Origin: Cyanobacteria bacterium SBLK
GTDB taxonomy: Bacteria > Cyanobacteriota > Cyanobacteriia > Cyanobacteriales > Spirulinaceae
Direction: 5' to 3'
Length of the DNA stretch: 64,000 nt
Assembly: GCA_017746715.1 (NCBI GenBank)
Contig: JAGHZQ010000024.1
Span: forward strand, 1 to 64,000
Below are positions 59,884 to 64,000 of this stretch, in pieces; positions within the stretch are counted from its first letter, which is position 1; each line of letters begins with the position of its first letter. Position numbers and translations under genes: made by a program. Below the pieces are notes generated by a model, which saw nothing but the letters and a program-made list of their open reading frames with translations, was not told where the DNA came from and made no database searches.

Positions 59884-61557
59884 ATGTACCGCAGAATTTC
59901 TCGTTTTCTCTTCGTAGTTGGAATTGGAGCTTTGGGTTTTGTTGGTTTTTCCTCCCTCAAGGAAACTACCGAAGCACAAGTTAGTCGCAGAAAGCGTCCC
60001 AATATTCTCTTTATCATTTCCGATGACATGGGATATTCGGACTTGGGCACATTTGGAGGAGAACTTCCTACCTCAAACTTAGATGCACTTGCCGAACAGA
60101 GTCTAATCTTAACTAACTTTCACGCCGGTCCGACTTGTTCCCCAAGCCGTTCGATGATTTTGACGGGAGTGGACAATCACCGTGCTGGTTTGGGAACGAT
60201 GCCCGATCGCATTACCCCTGCACAAAAAGATAGTCCTGCTTATCTTGGTATTCTCAACGACAATGTTGTAACCGTCGCAACCCTGCTCAAAGATGCTGGC
60301 TATCATACCTACATGACCGGGAAATGGCACCTCGGAGAAGAAGAGAAGCGTCAGAGACCCCACGGTCGCGGCTTTGAAGAAACCTTTGCCCTCTTAGAAG
60401 GGGCTGGAGATCACTACGGTAAATTCGGCTTCGGGCCGGGATCTCATTTCACCCTCGCCCGTAATGGAGAAATTGTTGAGACACCAGACGACTTTTATAG
60501 TCCCAAAACCTATACCGATAAGATGATTGAATTCATCGACAAAAATCGGAACTCTGGCAAGCCCTTTTTTGGTTATCTTGCCCATACTGCACCTCACGAA
60601 CCGCTACAAGTCCCCCCTGGATTCCATCAAAAATATCTGGCTCAATATAGCGCGGGTTGGGATGTACTCCGCAAAGCCCGTTTTGAGCGTCAAAAAGAAC
60701 TGGGTATTATTCCGGACTATTTAGAGTTGCCTCCTCGATGGTCAAATGTCGAAGCATGGAATAGCCTGCCTTCGGAAGAACGTCGCTTCCGGGCCAAGAA
60801 AATGGCCATTTATGCCGGAATGGTGGAATATATGGATCAACAGATCGCTCGGGTTGTAGATCACCTGAAAGAAATCGGCGAGTACGAAAACACGATTATT
60901 ATCTATTTTACGGATAATGGCGCGAGTTGGCGCGATTTCTCCACCGAGTTGAGTTGGCAAGATTGGATTAAACAGTTCGACAATAGCTACGAAAATATCG
61001 GCAATCCCGACTCTTTCACGGGTTTGAGTTATGGTTGGGCGCAGATGATGACCACGCCTCACTGGGGTGCAAAAGGAACCGTTGCCGAAGGCGGAACTCG
61101 GGGTCACTTCTTCGTTCACTACCCCGGCAAAATCCGGCCCGGGAAGAGCGATGCTTTTACTTCTGTTAAGGATTTGACCCCAACGGCATTGGATTATGCG
61201 GGCGTTCCCCAACCCGGTACCAACTATAAAGGACGGACGGTTCATCCAATTGAAGGAAAATCCATGCGTCCTTTGTTTGAGGGTTATGCCGATCGCCTCT
61301 ACAGCGATGACGAACCGATCGCCTTCGAACTCTTTGGCAAGGTCAATAAAGCCCTGTATCTGGGAGATTGGAAAATCCTCCGATTGGGGGATGGCAAGTG
61401 GGGAAATGGCGAACGAGAACCGTGGAAACTGTTCAATGTCGGCATCGATCCCACCGAACAGCACGATTTATCCGCACAATATCCCGAGCTGATGGAGAAA
61501 ATGATCGAAATGTACGAACGCGAAGAAAAAAGCTGGGGCTTTATTCCCGCGAATTAG
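59884..61557 (+). CDS. Exported type I (formylglycine) sulfatase
   Basis: A 557-residue arylsulfatase-type enzyme. A Sec signal (hydrophobic 8-24) precedes R-P-N-I-L-F-I-I-S-D-D-M-G-Y. The Cys85 in C-S-P-S-R is the residue converted to formylglycine; this matches the FGE gene just upstream. T-G-K-W-H-L-G-E and D-N-G-A-S-W-R supply further metal and sulfate ligands. It hydrolyses sulfate esters in the periplasm or outside. The distance from the FGE gene (377 bases) suggests its own promoter. Confidence 0.95.
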   Translation: MYRRISRFLFVVGIGALGFVGFSSLKETTEAQVSRRKRPNILFIISDDMGYSDLGTFGGELPTSNLDALAEQSLILTNFHAGPTCSPSRSMILTGVDNHRAGLGTMPDRITPAQKDSPAYLGILNDNVVTVATLLKDAGYHTYMTGKWHLGEEEKRQRPHGRGFEETFALLEGAGDHYGKFGFGPGSHFTLARNGEIVETPDDFYSPKTYTDKMIEFIDKNRNSGKPFFGYLAHTAPHEPLQVPPGFHQKYLAQYSAGWDVLRKARFERQKELGIIPDYLELPPRWSNVEAWNSLPSEERRFRAKKMAIYAGMVEYMDQQIARVVDHLKEIGEYENTIIIYFTDNGASWRDFSTELSWQDWIKQFDNSYENIGNPDSFTGLSYGWAQMMTTPHWGAKGTVAEGGTRGHFFVHYPGKIRPGKSDAFTSVKDLTPTALDYAGVPQPGTNYKGRTVHPIEGKSMRPLFEGYADRLYSDDEPIAFELFGKVNKALYLGDWKILRLGDGKWGNGEREPWKLFNVGIDPTEQHDLSAQYPELMEKMIEMYEREEKSWGFIPAN

Positions 61558-61595
61558 CGATCGCGATTCTATCGAGTTTGTTTAACTAACGATCG

Positions 61596-61625
61596 AATAG
61601 GGGTGTATTTCGATACATCCCTATT
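61596..61625 (+). terminator. Hairpin after the sulfatase gene
   Basis: AATAGGGGTGTA pairs with TACATCCCTATT (11 of 12) around TTTCGA, 38 bases past the sulfatase stop. It marks the end of the cluster. The AT-rich heptamer array starts three bases later. Confidence 0.6.
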
Positions 61626-61628
61626 TAA

Positions 61629-61698
61629 TTGATAGTTGATAGTTGATAATTGATAGTTGATAATTGATAGTTGATAGTTGATAACTGATAACTGATAT
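61629..61698. repeat. 10 x 7-bp tandem repeat ending in argJ start codon
   Basis: Ten heptamers in a row: units TTGATAG and TTGATAA, then CTGATAA and CTGATAT. The last unit supplies the A-T of the argJ ATG (61697). The array replaces the usual ribosome-binding region, and no purine-rich Shine-Dalgarno sequence is visible within it. Heptamer arrays of this type are known in filamentous cyanobacteria as STRR repeats. Confidence 0.85.
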
Positions 61699-62968
61699 GG
61701 CGGATTGGCAAAAAGTAAGTGGTGGCATTACTGCCCCCAAAGGATACAGGGCAGCAGGAATCGCTGCGGGTTTAAAACCTTCTGGGGCAAAAGATTTGGC
61801 CTTAATTGTTTCGGAAACGGAAGCGATCGCGGCGGGAGTATTCACCCAATCCGTCGTTAGGGCGGCTTGCGTGGATTATTGCCGCCAAACTTTACAAAAG
61901 AAAGCCGTTGCCCGTGCCATTCTCTGCAACGCAGGACAAGCTAATGCCGCCACGGGAGAGCAAGGCTGGCAAGATGCCCTCGAAACTGCCCGCTTAATTG
62001 GGGAAAATTTAAATATCGATTCCGAGGCGGTTTTGCTGGCCTCGACAGGAGTGATCGGCCAGCGCATGAAAATGGAGCAATTTCGGGCGGGCATTCCTCA
62101 ACTGGTCGCAGCATTATCTCCCGAGGGAGGAGACGATACGGCGGCGGCGATCGTGACGACGGATTTAGTCACCAAATCCATTGCTCTCGAAACGACTTTC
62201 GGCGATCGCCCAGTCCGGATCGGCGGCATATCTAAAGGTTCGGGCATGATTCATCCCAACATGGCAACCATGCTGGGGTTTGTCACTTGCGATGCGTTGG
62301 TTTCCTCAGATCTCTGGCAGCAAATGCTCCGCCGTGCCGCCGATAAAAGTTTCAATCAAATTACCGTCGATGGCGATACCAGTACCAACGATACCTTAAT
62401 TGCCCTGACGAATGGCCAATCGCGCACGACAGCCATTCGGGAAATGGGACCCGATGCGGAAAAGTTGGAAGCCATGCTGACGGAAGTTTGTCAGTATCTG
62501 GCCAAAGCGATCGCCCGGGATGGAGAAGGGGCGACGTGTTTGCTAGAAGTACAAGTATCTGGCGCTCCCAACGATGCCGATGCCAGACAAGCTGCTAAAA
62601 CTATTGTCGGTTCGTCTTTAGTCAAATCGGCTATTTTTGGACGAGATCCCAACTGGGGACGCATTGCCGGAGCCGCAGGACGGGCGGGAGTCCGTTTCGA
62701 GCAAGAACGCCTGACCATTAAATTAGGAGAGTTTCTCTTAATGGAAGAAGGGCAACCATTACCTTTCGATCGCCAAGCTGCCAGCAATTACATGAGAGCG
62801 ATTGCCGAAAAATCCTCTGGAAAAACCGAAACGGGTCAACTCATTCAATATTTAGAACATCCTTTAATCATCGCCGTAAATTTGGGCAATGGTTCGGGAG
62901 AGGGTAAGGCTTGGGGCTGCGATTTGAGTTACGATTACGTCAAAATTAATGCTGAATATACGACTTAG
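61697..62968 (+). CDS. argJ: Glutamate N-acetyltransferase (ArgJ)
   Basis: A 423-residue Ntn enzyme that transfers acetyl from N-acetylornithine to glutamate in the cyclic arginine pathway, possibly also using acetyl-CoA. Autocleavage occurs before Thr191 in P-N-M-A-T-M-L-G-F. S-T-G-V-I-G and the C-terminal D-L-S-Y-D-Y-V are typical. The start codon lies at the end of a heptamer array. It ends with a 4-base overlap with the convergent DUF6745-like gene. Confidence 0.95.
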   Translation: MADWQKVSGGITAPKGYRAAGIAAGLKPSGAKDLALIVSETEAIAAGVFTQSVVRAACVDYCRQTLQKKAVARAILCNAGQANAATGEQGWQDALETARLIGENLNIDSEAVLLASTGVIGQRMKMEQFRAGIPQLVAALSPEGGDDTAAAIVTTDLVTKSIALETTFGDRPVRIGGISKGSGMIHPNMATMLGFVTCDALVSSDLWQQMLRRAADKSFNQITVDGDTSTNDTLIALTNGQSRTTAIREMGPDAEKLEAMLTEVCQYLAKAIARDGEGATCLLEVQVSGAPNDADARQAAKTIVGSSLVKSAIFGRDPNWGRIAGAAGRAGVRFEQERLTIKLGEFLLMEEGQPLPFDRQAASNYMRAIAEKSSGKTETGQLIQYLEHPLIIAVNLGNGSGEGKAWGCDLSYDYVKINAEYTT

Positions 62969-63825
62969 CGATCGCTAGACATTGAGCTGATTTCTTGTAA
63001 TAAAAGGCGGCGGAGTTCGACATTTTTTTCCGTTAAAAGCCATTGAGGTTGCCATTGAGAGGGAGGCAATTTACCGTATTCTTCTGGCATCCAAACTCCT
63101 TGATAAGCATAAATTGTAAAGCCGTCGGCGTACTCGATGGCGGGTTGTCCGATGGTGTGAGGGCGATTTTCTTCGTCTAGGGCAATGCGACGGGGGCGAT
63201 CGCAAACCACGCAAATCTCGCGATGGGCAAAAATCCAGCCGCCAATATCTTTTAGGGATTGAAAAGCAGTGTTGCAGTCGAAACCTCGATTATTCTGAAA
63301 TTCTACATCAAAGACAGAAATCAAAATATCGTAGAATGCGCCTTGGCTGCAAAAGGAAGGATCGAGACAATAATCATAGCCAATTTGAAAAAAAGCAGCT
63401 GCTTTTTCGCGATGTTGGATGGCAATGCGATCGAGAATCTTAAGAGCAAGTAACTGTTGTACCGCTAAACCGAATGTAATATCGTCATAGCTGCAATCGG
63501 AAAAATTGGGACCTTTATCGCGCCACGGCCAATTAAAACCCCACTTGGGTTCTTCATCATGCAATGACCACTTAAAATCGATGGTCCAAATCAGATTCAT
63601 TAATTCACTTTCACGATCGCTCCAGTTGACATTCAAAAAACCTTCATAAGGACTCTCGCAAAAGATGACCCGAGGGGCGGGTTCGTTCATTGCAGCATAA
63701 GCCGTCAGGATGTTTTGTTCGGCAAGATCGCGATCGATTGGTTCGGTGGAAATAGCTTTTTGCCACCATTTTTCCTTGTAGGTGGCGATCGCGGCAATTT
63801 GTTCTGGGGTGAAGGGTTGCGACAT
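62965..63825 (-). CDS. DUF6745-like protein
   Basis: 286 residues from the ATG at 63825; a TTG one codon earlier is less likely. It has F-T-P-E-Q-I-A-A-I-A-T-Y-K-E-K-W, A-I-S-T-E-P-I-D-R, V-I-F-C-E-S-P and A-H-R-E-I-C-V-V-C-D-R-P, the layout of the DUF6745 family of bacteria that lack a known function. Cysteines and histidines near the C-terminus hint at metal binding. A related partial gene follows immediately at the window edge. Confidence 0.65.
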   Translation of the reverse strand: MSQPFTPEQIAAIATYKEKWWQKAISTEPIDRDLAEQNILTAYAAMNEPAPRVIFCESPYEGFLNVNWSDRESELMNLIWTIDFKWSLHDEEPKWGFNWPWRDKGPNFSDCSYDDITFGLAVQQLLALKILDRIAIQHREKAAAFFQIGYDYCLDPSFCSQGAFYDILISVFDVEFQNNRGFDCNTAFQSLKDIGGWIFAHREICVVCDRPRRIALDEENRPHTIGQPAIEYADGFTIYAYQGVWMPEEYGKLPPSQWQPQWLLTEKNVELRRLLLQEISSMSSDR

Positions 63826-63890
63826 CAAATGAACTGGGATTATTTGGCGTTAGATTGCGATCGCGGAAATAAAATTCGCATTTGCACGCT

Positions 63891-64000
63891 CTAGGTTTCC
63901 GCCCCAAATTCCGTCGGATCGATATCCCAATTAACCCAGCGAATCGCCTCCCGTGCTGTTGTCAGATTGGGAGGGACTCGCATGATATGTTGGCGATCGG
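63891..64000 (-). CDS. C-terminal end of second DUF6745-like protein (partial)
   Basis: The last 35 codons read R-Q-H-I-M-R-V-P-P-N-L-T-T-A-R-E-A-I-R-W and end G-A-E-T. This is the pattern at the C-terminus of DUF6745 proteins, so a related gene lies to the right and reads into the window. The start is outside. The two genes are a tandem pair, 65 bases apart. Confidence 0.6.
   Translation of the reverse strand, partial: DRQHIMRVPPNLTTAREAIRWVNWDIDPTEFGAET

Noticed and set aside
1..64000. The many GCGATCGC octamers as operators or repeats
   Set aside because: They are HIP1 sites spread through genes and gaps, a genome-wide cyanobacterial bias rather than local signals.
1..64000. CRISPR arrays, insertion sequences and rRNA or tRNA genes
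   Set aside because: No regular spaced repeats, no transposase or integrase motifs and no conserved RNA gene sequence were found.

Overview
The window is a stretch of cyanobacterial chromosome. The evidence is the very high density of the HIP1 octamer GCGATCGC together with genes typical of cyanobacteria: ndhH, ycf35 (DUF1257), a DUF1830 gene, guaB3, LL-diaminopimelate aminotransferase, pilMNOQ without pilP, a ResB-type cytochrome c biogenesis gene, and xisH/xisI homologues. The xisHI genes lean towards a filamentous lineage but do not prove it. I see no rRNA, tRNA, CRISPR array, transposase or integrase.

Layout. 0-1.5 kb: a palindromic repeat, a lipoprotein phosphatase and the wreck of a PIN-type toxin-antitoxin pair. 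1.6-11.6 kb: sat, an orthocaspase homologue with both catalytic positions replaced, an asparaginase, a glutaredoxin, a STAND NTPase, guaB3 and a cyclic-nucleotide-binding protein. 11.8-17.7 kb: an orphan xisI-like gene and the type IV pilus operon pilM-N-O-Q. 18-25 kb: an AT-rich phosphodiester glycosidase gene, dapL, an exporter, a response regulator, ndhH, ycf35 and sufE. 25-31 kb: an RDD protein, two tandem secreted paralogues, an aldo/keto reductase and a protein with about eight EF-hand-like loops. 31-39 kb: an FAD monooxygenase, an HxlR regulator and cupin pair sharing two operators, a histidine-decarboxylase-like enzyme, a macro-domain protein, Uma2, and a glycosyltransferase with an acetyltransferase. 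39-43 kb: cobU, a 2 kb insert flanked by 27-bp direct repeats, and a broken xisHI pair. 43-50 kb: resB, dnaB, MAPEG, Uma2, a radical SAM protein and DUF1830.

51.0-61.6 kb is the most striking region. Eight genes in one direction encode an adenylate-forming ligase, an acyl carrier protein, a HemN-like radical SAM enzyme, two tandem secreted alkylsulfatase-like metallo-hydrolases, a MOP-type flippase, a membrane-anchored formylglycine-generating enzyme with both active-site cysteines, and an exported CxPxR sulfatase. Hairpins lie on both sides of it. It reads as a system that builds or modifies an acyl compound, moves something across the membrane and handles sulfate esters outside the cytoplasm. 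I know of no described pathway with this set. argJ and two DUF6745-like genes close the window.

Two further candidates for undescribed biology are the 39.86-41.92 kb insert (a 36-codon HigB-like ORF overlapping a 585-residue protein with a HigA-like N-terminus, flanked by direct repeats, one of which contains the xisI stop codon) and the repeat family with TGTAGGGAC arms that sits at gene 3' ends.
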